From the NCBI RefSeq assembly GCF_000719515.1, contig NZ_JOGR01000009.1, positions 1 to 64,000 on the forward strand: a DNA stretch of 64,000 nt. Reading direction: 5' to 3'. The position numbers and the translations under genes are program-made. The stretch is from Glycomyces sp. NRRL B-16210. GTDB taxonomy: Bacteria > Actinomycetota > Actinomycetes > Mycobacteriales > Micromonosporaceae. Of the stretch, positions 43,302-51,784 are shown piece after piece; the stretch's first letter is position 1; every line of letters begins with the position of its first letter. Under the pieces are notes generated by a model that saw only the letters and a program-made list of their open reading frames with translations, ran no database searches and was not told where the DNA came from.

Positions 43302-43307
43302 AGCCTA
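43302..43307 (-). promoter_or_regulatory. Leaderless-type -10 box of lipA (TAGGCT)
   Basis: TAGGCT (minus strand), six bases before the GTG at 43295. On the other strand TAGGAT at 43367-43372 is the likely purC -10. Confidence 0.55.
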
Positions 43308-43422
43308 CGCCGCGGCGGGGCCGGACGGCAGGTGTCGCTGGGCACAGCCGCGCCGCGGATGAAACGTAGGATGACGTGCCCGCTGGTCTAATTGGGCACC
43401 GGCCGCGAACAGGGGAGCAGCA

Positions 43423-44268
43423 GTGGAACTCATGCACCAGGGCAAGGTCCGCGACGTCTACGCCGACGGCGGGGACCTGGTCCTCGTCGCCTCCGACCGC
43501 GTCAGCGTCTTCGACGTCGTCCTGCCCACCCCGATCCCCGACAAGGGCGCCCTCCTCACCGCCCTGAGCCTGTGGTGGTTCGACCAGCTCGCCGACCTCG
43601 TCCCCAACCACGTCGTCTCGGCCGAGGACGTCCCCGCCGAGTTCGCCGGGCGCGCCGTGCGCGTCAAGCGCCTCGACATGCTCCCGGTCGAGGCGGTCGT
43701 GCGCGGCTACCTCACCGGCTCCGGCCTCGCCGACTACGACGCCACCGGCGCCGTCTGCGGCATCGCGCTCCCCGAGGGCCTCGTGGACGGCTCGCGCCTG
43801 CCCGAGCCGATCTTCACCCCCACCACCAAGGCCGCCGTCGGCGACCACGACGAGCCCATCGACTTCGCCCAGGTCGCCGCGACCATCGGCGCCGACCTCG
43901 CCGAACGCGTCCGCGACCGCACCCTGGCCGTCTACGCCCGCGGCGGCGAGATCGCCCTCGGAAAGGGCATCATCATCGCCGACACCAAACTCGAGTTCGG
44001 CCTCGACGCCGACGGCACGCTCTGCCTCGCCGACGAGGTCCTCACCTCCGACTCCTCGCGCTTCTGGGACGCCGAGGCCTGGAAGCCCGGCCAGACCCAG
44101 CCCTCCTTCGACAAGCAGTTCGTCCGCGACTGGGCCAAGTCCACCGGCTGGCGCCCCACCGACGCCGACGCCGCCGCGGCGGCCCCCGAGATCCCCGAAG
44201 CGATCGTCGCCGCCACCCGCGAGCGCTACATCGAGGCGTACGAACTCCTCACCGGCCGCCGCTGGTAA
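43423..44268 (+). CDS. purC: SAICAR synthetase PurC
   Basis: Joins CAIR and aspartate with ATP in purine synthesis. 281 residues: HQGKVRDVYADG (ATP loop), VASDRVSVFDVVLPTPIPDKG, VEAVVRGYLTGSG, IFTPTTKA, IIIADTKLEFGLD and LTSDSSRFWDAE. GGGGAGCAGCA precedes the GTG start. Single gene. Confidence 0.97.
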   Translation: MELMHQGKVRDVYADGGDLVLVASDRVSVFDVVLPTPIPDKGALLTALSLWWFDQLADLVPNHVVSAEDVPAEFAGRAVRVKRLDMLPVEAVVRGYLTGSGLADYDATGAVCGIALPEGLVDGSRLPEPIFTPTTKAAVGDHDEPIDFAQVAATIGADLAERVRDRTLAVYARGGEIALGKGIIIADTKLEFGLDADGTLCLADEVLTSDSSRFWDAEAWKPGQTQPSFDKQFVRDWAKSTGWRPTDADAAAAAPEIPEAIVAATRERYIEAYELLTGRRW

Positions 44269-44340
44269 GCGACGCACCGGGGGAGCACCGGCCAGGACCC
44301 CCACTGCGCACCGGACCGTGCTGCACGAAACCGCGCCGCC

Positions 44341-45507
44341 TCACCGCTCCGCGACCCTCGGCACCCACATCCGGACCTCCCAGCCGCCCTCCGGGGTCGG
44401 CCCCGCCGCGAACGTCCCCCCGAGCAACTCCGCCCGCTGCCGCAGCCCCAGCAGCCCGTGCCGCGAACCCGGCAGCTCCAGCACCGGCCGCGAACCCGGC
44501 GCGTTCCGCACGCTGACGTGCGCCCCGCCGCCGCGCTGCGCCACCGCCACGGTCACCGCCGCGCCCGGAGCGTGCTTGCGCGCGTTCGTCAACGCCTCCT
44601 GCACCGTCCGGTAGATCGCCCGCTGGCACGCCGGATCGAGCCCGACGATCCGCTCGACCCGCAGCTCCGCCTCGATCCCGCTGCCGTCCACGAGCGCGTC
44701 CAACTCCTCCAGCGTCGGCTGCGGCGTCAACTCGGTCGCCCGCGTGCCCGAGGCCCGCAGCACCTGCACCATGTGCCGCAACTCCTCGAGCGTCGTCACG
44801 CTCAATCGCCGGATCATCGCCGCGCCCTTGCGGGCCTCCTCGTCGCGCGCCTGCACCTGCATCGCACCGGCCTGCACCGCGATGAGGCTCACCTGGTGCG
44901 AGACCACGTCGTGCATCTCCCGCGCCAACTGCGCCCGCTCGGCCGCCAGCGCCTGCTGCGTCAGCAGCAACTGCTCGTGCTCGCGCGCCTCCTCGATCTC
45001 CGTGAGCCGATCGGCCAGCGACCGCCGGTTGTGCTGCATGTGCCCCAGGATCGCCGGCACCGCCGCCAGCACCACGTAGTACAGCTGGCTGCGCAGCGGG
45101 ATGTCCCCGGTGAACGCCCAGGCGAGCGCGTCCGCGGGTGAGAACACGATCTGCTCGTGGATGATCGCCGCCAGCACCGAGGTGTTCCACGCCAGGAACG
45201 CCGCCGAGAGCACGCCCGCGGCGACCAGCGCGTCCCAGGGGCGCTTCGCCCGGTCCGCGACGCAGTACACCGCGAACATCGAGGCGACCTTCTCGCCCAC
45301 CAGGGCCGCCGCCGGCAGCGTCACCAGCAGCACCGGGAACGGGAAGCGCCTGCGGAACACCAGCGCCGCGACCCCCAGGACCGCGAACGAGGCCGCCGGC
45401 TGGTTGTCCCACGCCAGCACCAGCCACAGGTGCACGCCCGCCACCGCCAGCACCGCGATGTCGAACACCCACTGCGGCAACCGGATCCAGCGGCCGAAGA
45501 GTCTCAC
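44341..45507 (-). CDS. NarL-type sensor histidine kinase
   Basis: 388 residues. About five TM helices in the first 155 residues, a coiled-coil linker, HisKA_3 domain with His199 (LAREMHDVVSHQVSLI) and an ATPase domain with EALTNARKHAPG and GLLGLRQRAELLGG. The residue after the His box (VVSHQ rather than VVGHS) is typical of the DesK/NarX subgroup common in Streptomyces. The GTG start overlaps the regulator stop by four bases (GTGA). The signal is unknown. Confidence 0.92.
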   Translation of the reverse strand: MRLFGRWIRLPQWVFDIAVLAVAGVHLWLVLAWDNQPAASFAVLGVAALVFRRRFPFPVLLVTLPAAALVGEKVASMFAVYCVADRAKRPWDALVAAGVLSAAFLAWNTSVLAAIIHEQIVFSPADALAWAFTGDIPLRSQLYYVVLAAVPAILGHMQHNRRSLADRLTEIEEAREHEQLLLTQQALAAERAQLAREMHDVVSHQVSLIAVQAGAMQVQARDEEARKGAAMIRRLSVTTLEELRHMVQVLRASGTRATELTPQPTLEELDALVDGSGIEAELRVERIVGLDPACQRAIYRTVQEALTNARKHAPGAAVTVAVAQRGGGAHVSVRNAPGSRPVLELPGSRHGLLGLRQRAELLGGTFAAGPTPEGGWEVRMWVPRVAER

Positions 45508-46157
45508 CGGCCCTCCGGTTTGATCAGCCCCGCGTCGTGCGCCGCCAGCGCCGCCTGCACCCGGTTCGACACCTGGAGCTTCGTCAGGATCGAGCTCACG
45601 TGGTCCTTGACGGTGCCCAGGCCCAGGAACAGCTCCGCGGAGATCTCCCCGTTCGCCTTCCCCTCCGCCAGCAGCAGGAGGATCTCGCGCTCGCGCTCGG
45701 TGAGCCGCTCGATCCGCGGGTTCGGCCGGTTCTCGGTCGAGCGCTGGAGGTATCCGGCCACGACCGCCCGCGTCACCTTCGCCGACAGCACCGCCCCCTC
45801 GGTGACCAGCGCCCGCACCTGGTAGGCCAGGTGCTCCGGTTCGGTGTCCTTCAGCAGGAAGCCCGCCGCGCCCAGCCGGAGCGCCGCGTCCACGTACTCG
45901 TCGGTGTCGAAGGTCGTCAGCACCGCCGTCACCGGCGGGTGCGAGAGGTTCTTGAGCCGCTTGAGCACCGTCAGGCCGTCCACGTCGGGCATCCGGATGT
46001 CCAGCAGCACCACGTCGGGCCGCAGCGCCAGGACCCGGTCCATCGCGTCCGCACCCGAGACCGCGTCCACCACCTCGATGTCCTCGGCGGCGCTGAGGAT
46101 ATGGGTGAAACCCGACCGGATGAGGGCTTCGTCGTCGACGATCAGCACTCGGATCAC
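45504..46157 (-). CDS. NarL/LuxR-type response regulator
   Basis: 217 residues: receiver with IVDDE, phospho-Asp53 (VVLLDIRMPDVDG) and FLLKD, then LuxR helix-turn-helix (LTEREREILLLLAEGKANGEI, FLGLGTVKDHVSSIL). The GTG at 46157 follows GGGAGG; a longer frame upstream crosses the palindromic regulatory region. First gene of the regulator-kinase operon, divergent from asnB. Confidence 0.93.
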   Translation of the reverse strand: MIRVLIVDDEALIRSGFTHILSAAEDIEVVDAVSGADAMDRVLALRPDVVLLDIRMPDVDGLTVLKRLKNLSHPPVTAVLTTFDTDEYVDAALRLGAAGFLLKDTEPEHLAYQVRALVTEGAVLSAKVTRAVVAGYLQRSTENRPNPRIERLTEREREILLLLAEGKANGEISAELFLGLGTVKDHVSSILTKLQVSNRVQAALAAHDAGLIKPEGR

Positions 46158-46217
46158 GTGGACCTCCCTGTGTGGCCTATTCGTGTTATGACGGCTCATC
46201 ATGCCCGCCCGCCCTCG

Positions 46218-46235
46218 ACCCCCCGATCGGGGGGT
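46218..46235. promoter_or_regulatory. 18-bp perfect palindrome in the regulator-asnB gap
   Basis: ACCCCCCGATCGGGGGGT, with a second half-site TCGGGGGGTGT about 80 bases further (46305-46316) in the 284-base divergent region. Candidate operator for the adjacent NarL-type regulator, acting on its own operon, asnB or both. Confidence 0.55.
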
Positions 46236-46441
46236 GTACAGCGGGCCGATGGTCGGGTACGCGAACCCGACCTTCGACGGGCCGATTCGGGACCTTCGAC
46301 CGTCTCGGGGGGTGTCCATCGGACCTTTTAGGAGAGGGACCTCCACCGGACCGGTTCCGGCACTTCGAGGGAGGTGCGCCACGCCCGCCGCGGCGAGTCT
46401 TGTACTCCCACCCGAATCACCTTCCATTCCCTGGAGGCACC

Positions 46442-48382
46442 ATGTGCGGCTTCGCAGTCCGCGCCGCGGCCCACACCGCGGCCGACGCCGAGCGGTTCGC
46501 CGCGGCCCTGGCACTCCTGGCCCACCGCGGCCCCGACGAGAGCGCCGTGGTCAGCGCCGGCGAGCGGGTCCTCATGGGCTTCCAGCGACTCGCGATCATC
46601 GACCGCGAAGGCTCCCACCAGCCGATGCGCCGCGGCGACGAGACCGACTCCGAGCGGTACACGATCGTCTTCAACGGCGAGATCTACAACTACCTCGAAC
46701 TGCGCGACGAACTCGTGCGCGTCCACGGCGAGACCTTCGCCACCCGCGGCGACACCGAGGTCCTCCTCGCGGCCTACCGCCACTGGGGCCCCGACCTGCT
46801 CCACCGCCTCCGCGGCATGTTCGCGTTCGTCGTCTACGACAAGGCCGCCGATCTCCTCTTCGCCGCCCGCGATCCCTTCGGGATCAAGCCGCTCTACTGG
46901 ACCAGCTTCGACGGCGCCACCTGGCTCGCCAGCGAGAAGAAGGCCCTCCCCGGCCTCGCCCACCCCGACTTCGTCGACCCCGATCAGGTCGCCCACTACG
47001 CGACCTTCCAGTACGCGCCCGAGCCGGCCACGCTCCACCGCCACGTGCACCGCCTCGAGGCCGGGCACTTCGCGATGTTCCGGCCCGGCGCCGAACCGCA
47101 CCCGCAGCGCTACTTCGAACCGATGTTCCGGCCCCGGCCCGCCTCGGACGCCGACCGGCTCGCGGCCGAGATCCGCGAGGCCCTGCGCGACTCCGTGCGC
47201 GCCCACATGCAGGCGGACGTGCCTGTGGGCGCGCTGCTGTCCAGCGGCATCGACTCCACGGCGATCGTCGCGCTGGCCCGCGAGGTCGACCCCGGGATCT
47301 TGACGTTCACCGCGCAGTTCACCGACCCGGCCCTCTACGACGAGCTGGAGGTGGCCGCCGCCTCCGCGGCCGCGCTCGGGGTGCGCTCGATCCCCGCGCC
47401 GGTGTCGGTCGAGGACGTCATGGCCGAGCTGCCGACGATCGTGTGGCACCTGGACGACCCGGTGGCCGACCCTGCCTTGGTGCCGCTCTACTTCGTGGCG
47501 AAGAAGGCCGCCGAGCACGTCACCGTCGCTCTCGGCGGCGAGGGCGCCGACGAGCTGTTCGGCGGCTACCGGATCTACCGCGAGCCGCGTTCGCTGCGGC
47601 GCATCGAATCGCTGCCGGGTTCGGCGAAGCACCTGATCCGCCGGGCGTCGGCGATCCTCCCCGAGGGCGTCAAGGGCAAGAGCTTCCTCGAACGGGGCAC
47701 CGCCGAGCTCGAGGAGCGGTTCGTCGGCAACGCGAAGATCTTCACCGGTGAGGCTAAGCGCCGCCTGCTGCACCGCGAGGTCTCCTCCTTCAGGGACGTG
47801 ACCGACCCGATCTGGGAGACCTCGGCGCACCTGGACCCGACCACGCGGATGCAGCACCTGGACCTGCGCACCTGGATGCGCGGGGACATCCTCGTCAAGG
47901 CCGACCGGATGTCCATGGCGCACAGCCTGGAGCTGCGGGTGCCGTTCCTGGACCGCGCGGTGTGGGAGGTCGCCTCGCGCGTCCCGGTCGAGCACCGGCT
48001 CCAGGGCGCGCAGACGAAGACCGCGCTGCGCCGGGCCGTCGCGAACCTGGTGCCGCCGTCGATCGTCGAGCGGCCCAAGCTCGGTTTCCCGACCCCGCAC
48101 CGGCAGTGGCTTGCCGGGGCCATGTTCGAGTGGGCCGACCACGTCATGGCGACCAGCGGCTGCGGGCACCTGGTCGACCTGGAGTACGCGCGCGGCCTCC
48201 TGCGCACCCACCGCGCCGGGGAGGCCGACCACGCCCGCAAGGTGTGGGCGGTCATGGTCTTCTGCCTCTGGTACGCCCAGCTCGACCGGCCGCCGGTCGG
48301 CGCCGGACGGGCCCGCGCGCCGCGGACGGCGGAGGCGACGGTGGACCTGGGCTCCCAGGACCTCACCGGCGCCGCCGCCTGA
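46442..48382 (+). CDS. asnB: Glutamine-dependent asparagine synthetase AsnB
   Basis: Amidates aspartate with glutamine nitrogen. 646 residues: N-terminal Ntn glutaminase domain with nucleophile Cys2 (MCGFAVRA), HRGPDES, FNGEIYNYLELR and ARDPFGIKPLYW. The synthetase domain has the PP-loop LLSSGIDSTAI, LGGEGADELFGGY, KADRMSMAHSLELRVPFLD and KTALRRAV. CTGGAGGCACC sets the ATG so that Cys becomes residue 2. A hairpin follows. Confidence 0.96.
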   Translation: MCGFAVRAAAHTAADAERFAAALALLAHRGPDESAVVSAGERVLMGFQRLAIIDREGSHQPMRRGDETDSERYTIVFNGEIYNYLELRDELVRVHGETFATRGDTEVLLAAYRHWGPDLLHRLRGMFAFVVYDKAADLLFAARDPFGIKPLYWTSFDGATWLASEKKALPGLAHPDFVDPDQVAHYATFQYAPEPATLHRHVHRLEAGHFAMFRPGAEPHPQRYFEPMFRPRPASDADRLAAEIREALRDSVRAHMQADVPVGALLSSGIDSTAIVALAREVDPGILTFTAQFTDPALYDELEVAAASAAALGVRSIPAPVSVEDVMAELPTIVWHLDDPVADPALVPLYFVAKKAAEHVTVALGGEGADELFGGYRIYREPRSLRRIESLPGSAKHLIRRASAILPEGVKGKSFLERGTAELEERFVGNAKIFTGEAKRRLLHREVSSFRDVTDPIWETSAHLDPTTRMQHLDLRTWMRGDILVKADRMSMAHSLELRVPFLDRAVWEVASRVPVEHRLQGAQTKTALRRAVANLVPPSIVERPKLGFPTPHRQWLAGAMFEWADHVMATSGCGHLVDLEYARGLLRTHRAGEADHARKVWAVMVFCLWYAQLDRPPVGAGRARAPRTAEATVDLGSQDLTGAAA

Positions 48383-48387
48383 CCGGC

Positions 48388-48427
48388 CGGGCTCGCGAGC
48401 GGCTCTGGGGTGCCGCTCGCGAGCCCG
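48388..48427. terminator. Bidirectional terminator
   Basis: Perfect 16-bp stem CGGGCTCGCGAGCGGC / GCCGCTCGCGAGCCCG with an 8-base loop, between convergent asnB and the DyP fusion gene. Confidence 0.88.
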
Positions 48428-48433
48428 CTCGCC

Positions 48434-51094
48434 TCAGAAGAGCCCTTCGCCGACGAACCCGCCCTCGGGCGCGCCCGGAGGGACCGCGAACACGGCGCTC
48501 CCCTCGGCGACGATGAACTCCGTCAACCGGTCCGAGGCCGCCATCTGCTCCTGCGCGTCCACGAACACCTGCGGATCGGCCTGGAAGGACACGAACAGCA
48601 GTCCCGCGTCGTACGGGTGCTCGGCGTGCATGTGCCCGTCGAGGTGCCCGTCCGTCGCCGCGTCCGAGCTGACCTCGGCCTGCGTCAGGAACCCGTAGTC
48701 GTAGTTGCATCCGCGCCGGACCATCGCCGCGTCGTGCACCACCGCGATGTGCGAGTCCGCCGGGACCGCGGCCAGACCCGAGGCGTCCTTCGCCGTGAAG
48801 TCCGGGTGGTCGAACTCGCCGCCGCCGCTCAGCGGCACGCCCGAGTCCCGCTCCCGGCCGAAGGTGAGGTTCTGGTCCTCGGCGGAGAGCATCGACCAGT
48901 CCGGCAGCCGCATCCGGATCTTGCGGAACACCAGGTACGTGCCGCCTTCGAACCAGTCCGGCTCCGCGTCGCGGGCCCACACGCGCTCGTCGAACTCGGC
49001 CGAGCCGGCCTCGGGGTTCGCGCTGCCGTCCTTGAAGCCCATGAGGTTCCGCGGCGTCCCGCCGTCCGGCGTCGAGGAGAACCCGTGCTGCATCCACAGG
49101 AGCGAGGCCCGACCGACCGCGCGCTTGCGCAGCTCCAGGAACGCGTTGCTCACCACCTGCCGGTCGTCCCCGCAGATCTGGAGCAGCAGGTCCCCGCCCG
49201 ACCAGGCCGGGTGCAGCCGGTCCCCGTCGAACTCCGGCAGCTCCACGAGCTTCGACGGCCGCGCCGCCTCCAGACCCGCCTTGCCGAACGCCTCCGGGCC
49301 GATCCCCATCGTCACCGTCAGCCGCGCCGGAGCGAGCCCGGCCGCGACCGCCTCGGCGTCGAACTGCTCGTCCGAGTCGAACCGGAACTTCGGCACCGCC
49401 GCGCCCGAGATCAGCGCCGCGGCCACTGCCGACCAGTCCTCAAGCAGCGCTTGCAGGTTCGCGGCCACCGCCGCGGCGTCCAGCTCGGCACCCGACGCCA
49501 GATCAGAAGAAGCGAGGTCGAACGCGGCGAACAGCGCATGGCCCTGCATCGGCGTGGCGATCCCGGCCTGCCGCTCCCCGTAGAACGGCTCCGCATCGGC
49601 GCCCTCGGCCGCTCCGGCCCCGCCTTCACTCCGCGAACCCGAGGCGATCGCCATCCCGACCCCGGCGCCGACGGCGGCCGAGACCGTCGCGGTCGCGAGG
49701 GCTGTGCGCCGCGACATCGTCGCTCCAATGGAATCCTCCGGACCGGAGTCCTTCCTGAACCGCTGCCGCAGTCCCAGCAGCACGTCGACGGCTGCGAACG
49801 CGGCCAACGAGATCCCCAGCAGCGGGAAGAACCACCCGACGCCCGCGGCCGCGGCGACCACCGCCGCGACGGCCGGCCACGGCAGCTTCCGCAGCGACCC
49901 GCGCGGGTAGGCGCGGCCGACCAGGCCGCCCTTCGGGCGGCGCTGCCACCACATCCGGTAGCCCCACACGATCATGAGCACCAGGGCGATCATCGCCGCC
50001 GCCAGGACCAACTGGTTCGCCAGGCCGAACAGCAGGCCCATGTGCGCGGCGATGAACACGTTCGTCACCTGCGCCATGAACGGCCAGTCGGCGAACCGCA
50101 GCTCCTCGGTCACCTCCGGCGCGCCGGAGGCCGTGTCGACCACGAGCTGGTCCTGCTCCACCGGGAACGACCGGTCGGTCTCGGTCACCAGATACTGCGT
50201 GCCCTCCCCGGTCGGCAGCGTGATCTGGAGCTGCCCGCGCAGCCCGGCGTCCAGCGCCGTGTCGTGGACCCCGTCGAGCAGCGTCACCGCGAACACCGAC
50301 GATCCCGAAGCGCCCGAATGGTCGTGCGCGGCATGGTCGCCCGCACCGCCGACATCGGTCGCAAGCGAGGGGGTGCTCCAGTCGAGCGCCGCCCGCAGCT
50401 CCGAGACGTGCTCCCCGGCGTAGCGCGACCAGGTCAGGCCCGTGGCCGACAGGAACAGCAGGACCGCGACCAGCCACAGGCCGACCGGGCCGTGCCACGC
50501 GAGCGTCCGCGACCGGCCCGAGCCCTCCGGCCGGGGCCGAAGCAGCCCCTTGCGTCGGCGCGAGACCCACAGGACCAGGCCGCCGAGCGCCACGACCCAC
50601 AGCCAACTGGCCGCGAGTTCGCTGTAGAGGCGGCCGGGCTCGCCGAGGTGGAGGTTGCGGTGGAGCGTCGAGACCCACTCGCGCACCGGCCCGGCCTTCG
50701 AGGAGCCGTACGTGGTCGACTCCCCGAGGATCTCGCCGCTGTAGGGGTTCACGTAGACCACGGCGACCGCGCCGGAATCGCGGACGACCCCGTCGTCCAC
50801 GAGCACCTCGGTCGAGGCGTCGGCCTCGGAGGCGGGCCGCACCGCGGTCACGGCCCAGTCGGGATGGGCTTGGGCGACCGCGCCGACCTGGCGGGCGAGC
50901 GTCAACGGCTCGCCCTCGGCCTCGACGGTCTTGAGATCGGCGTACAGCGCGTCCTCGACGGGGTACGAGAGCGCGTAGGCCAGCCCGGTCAAAGCCGAGA
51001 CCAGCAGGAATGGGGCGATGAGAATGCCTGCGTAGAAATGCATGCGAAGCAGCGGCCGCTTCAGGGCAGCCGGAATCGAAGGTCGTGTGGACAT
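48434..51094 (-). CDS. Fusion of PepSY-type membrane protein and Tat-exported DyP peroxidase
   Basis: One continuous frame of 886 residues holding two normally separate proteins. Residues 1-459 form a PepSY_TM (iron-regulated membrane protein) module: TM1 with MHFYAGILIAPFLLVSALTG, LHRNLHLGEPGRLY, TM2-TM3 with WHGPVGLWLVAVLLFLSATG, AAHMGLLFG and further spans to about 445. Their membrane-proximal His (19, LHRNLH, WHGP, AAHMG) are candidate heme ligands. Residues 460-886 are a full-length DyP/EfeB-type heme peroxidase starting at a Tat-like signal MSRRTALATATVSAAVG, with the DyP motif GFKDG, the His region DFTAKDASGLAAVPADSHI and conserved Arg in VRRGCNYDYGF. Met460 (ATG at 49717) has its own GGAG five bases upstream, so the peroxidase may also be made alone. 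Likely role: extracytoplasmic heme, iron or copper redox chemistry; not established. Confidence 0.88.
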   Translation of the reverse strand: MSTRPSIPAALKRPLLRMHFYAGILIAPFLLVSALTGLAYALSYPVEDALYADLKTVEAEGEPLTLARQVGAVAQAHPDWAVTAVRPASEADASTEVLVDDGVVRDSGAVAVVYVNPYSGEILGESTTYGSSKAGPVREWVSTLHRNLHLGEPGRLYSELAASWLWVVALGGLVLWVSRRRKGLLRPRPEGSGRSRTLAWHGPVGLWLVAVLLFLSATGLTWSRYAGEHVSELRAALDWSTPSLATDVGGAGDHAAHDHSGASGSSVFAVTLLDGVHDTALDAGLRGQLQITLPTGEGTQYLVTETDRSFPVEQDQLVVDTASGAPEVTEELRFADWPFMAQVTNVFIAAHMGLLFGLANQLVLAAAMIALVLMIVWGYRMWWQRRPKGGLVGRAYPRGSLRKLPWPAVAAVVAAAAGVGWFFPLLGISLAAFAAVDVLLGLRQRFRKDSGPEDSIGATMSRRTALATATVSAAVGAGVGMAIASGSRSEGGAGAAEGADAEPFYGERQAGIATPMQGHALFAAFDLASSDLASGAELDAAAVAANLQALLEDWSAVAAALISGAAVPKFRFDSDEQFDAEAVAAGLAPARLTVTMGIGPEAFGKAGLEAARPSKLVELPEFDGDRLHPAWSGGDLLLQICGDDRQVVSNAFLELRKRAVGRASLLWMQHGFSSTPDGGTPRNLMGFKDGSANPEAGSAEFDERVWARDAEPDWFEGGTYLVFRKIRMRLPDWSMLSAEDQNLTFGRERDSGVPLSGGGEFDHPDFTAKDASGLAAVPADSHIAVVHDAAMVRRGCNYDYGFLTQAEVSSDAATDGHLDGHMHAEHPYDAGLLFVSFQADPQVFVDAQEQMAASDRLTEFIVAEGSAVFAVPPGAPEGGFVGEGLF
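49718..49726 (-). promoter_or_regulatory. Internal ribosome binding site for the DyP module
   Basis: GGAG (minus strand, 49723-49726) with a five-base spacer before the in-frame ATG at 49717 that begins the twin-arginine-like SRRTALA segment. This would give a 427-residue peroxidase of normal family length. Confidence 0.5.
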
Positions 51095-51112
51095 GGCTCG
51101 CTTTCTGAGCAG

Positions 51113-51136
51113 CCCGGGGACGCACCGGTCCCCGGG
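51113..51136 (-). terminator. Intercistronic hairpin
   Basis: CCCGGGGA / TCCCCGGG eight-base stem with an eight-base loop in the 80-base gap between the His-rich membrane gene and the DyP fusion. It may attenuate read-through. Confidence 0.5.
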
Positions 51137-51174
51137 CAGGGGTCAGCGCCTGAAGCGCTGGGGGACGAAAGGAC

Positions 51175-51711
51175 TCAGGAGAAAGCGAGCCGCGGCGGGC
51201 CGCGGCGCGAGATGGCGGTGCGCACCGCCGCGAGCGGACGCGGCACCCGCGTCCGGGGGAGGAGCCGGCGGGGTCGGACCGCGATGCGGGCGTTGACGCC
51301 CAGGACCCGGACGACCCGGGCGAAGAACAGGGTGAGCAGTTCGAGCAGGGCCGCGAGCGCGGCGTCGCCGCGCGCCAGCCACGAGGCCTGCGCGAAGGCC
51401 GCGGCGATGTGGACCAGCCACATGCTCCACCCCGCGCCGTGCGCGTGGGTCGCGGCCTGCGCGCCCGCCTCGAAGAACTCGTGCAGGCCCCACTGGGCCG
51501 CGAGGCACAGCGGCGCGAGCGTGAGGAACCCCCGCTGGCGCCCGCCGGCCGCATAGGCGGCGGCGAAGACGAGCCCGACCGCGGCGGCGAACTGGGGCGG
51601 GCCGGGCGCGTGCCCGCCGCTCCACAGATGCAGCAGGAGCGAGGCGGTCACCGCGACGACGGCGAACACGGCGGCCCGCAGCAGTCGGAACGGCATCTGC
51701 CTCAATTGCAC
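51175..51711 (-). CDS. His-containing membrane protein upstream of the DyP fusion
   Basis: 178 residues, four or five TM helices (LLRAAVFAVVAVTASLLLHLW, FAAAVGLVFAAAYAAGG, LTLAPLCLAAQWGLHEFF, WSMWLVHIAAAFAQASWLA, ALAALLELLTLFFARVV) and a basic C-terminus. Several His lie at membrane edges (HLWSGGH, HEFFEAG, ATHAHGAGW), suggesting metal binding. No family is recognised with certainty. Being 80 bases upstream of the fusion on the same strand, it is probably co-transcribed and functionally linked. Start is GTG 51711 or ATG 51696. Confidence 0.68.
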   Translation of the reverse strand: MQLRQMPFRLLRAAVFAVVAVTASLLLHLWSGGHAPGPPQFAAAVGLVFAAAYAAGGRQRGFLTLAPLCLAAQWGLHEFFEAGAQAATHAHGAGWSMWLVHIAAAFAQASWLARGDAALAALLELLTLFFARVVRVLGVNARIAVRPRRLLPRTRVPRPLAAVRTAISRRGPPRLAFS

Positions 51712-51740
51712 GCGCGTATTGTGTCACGGCCGCGGACGGC

Positions 51741-51780
51741 CGGACGCCCCCGAGTCGGCGATCCGACCCGGGGGCGTCCG
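51741..51780 (-). terminator. Terminator of the DUF418 gene
   Basis: CGGACGCCCCCGAGTCGG / CCGACCCGGGGGCGTCCG, 18-base arms with one mismatch and loop CGAT, just after the stop at 51785. Confidence 0.82.
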
Positions 51781-51784
51781 CCGA

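Noticed and set aside
48410..51556. Plus-strand open frame of over 1,000 codons opposite the DyP fusion
   Set aside because: Arg/His/Pro-rich composition typical of the antisense of GC-rich genes; no domain, while the minus strand encodes clear PepSY and DyP motifs.
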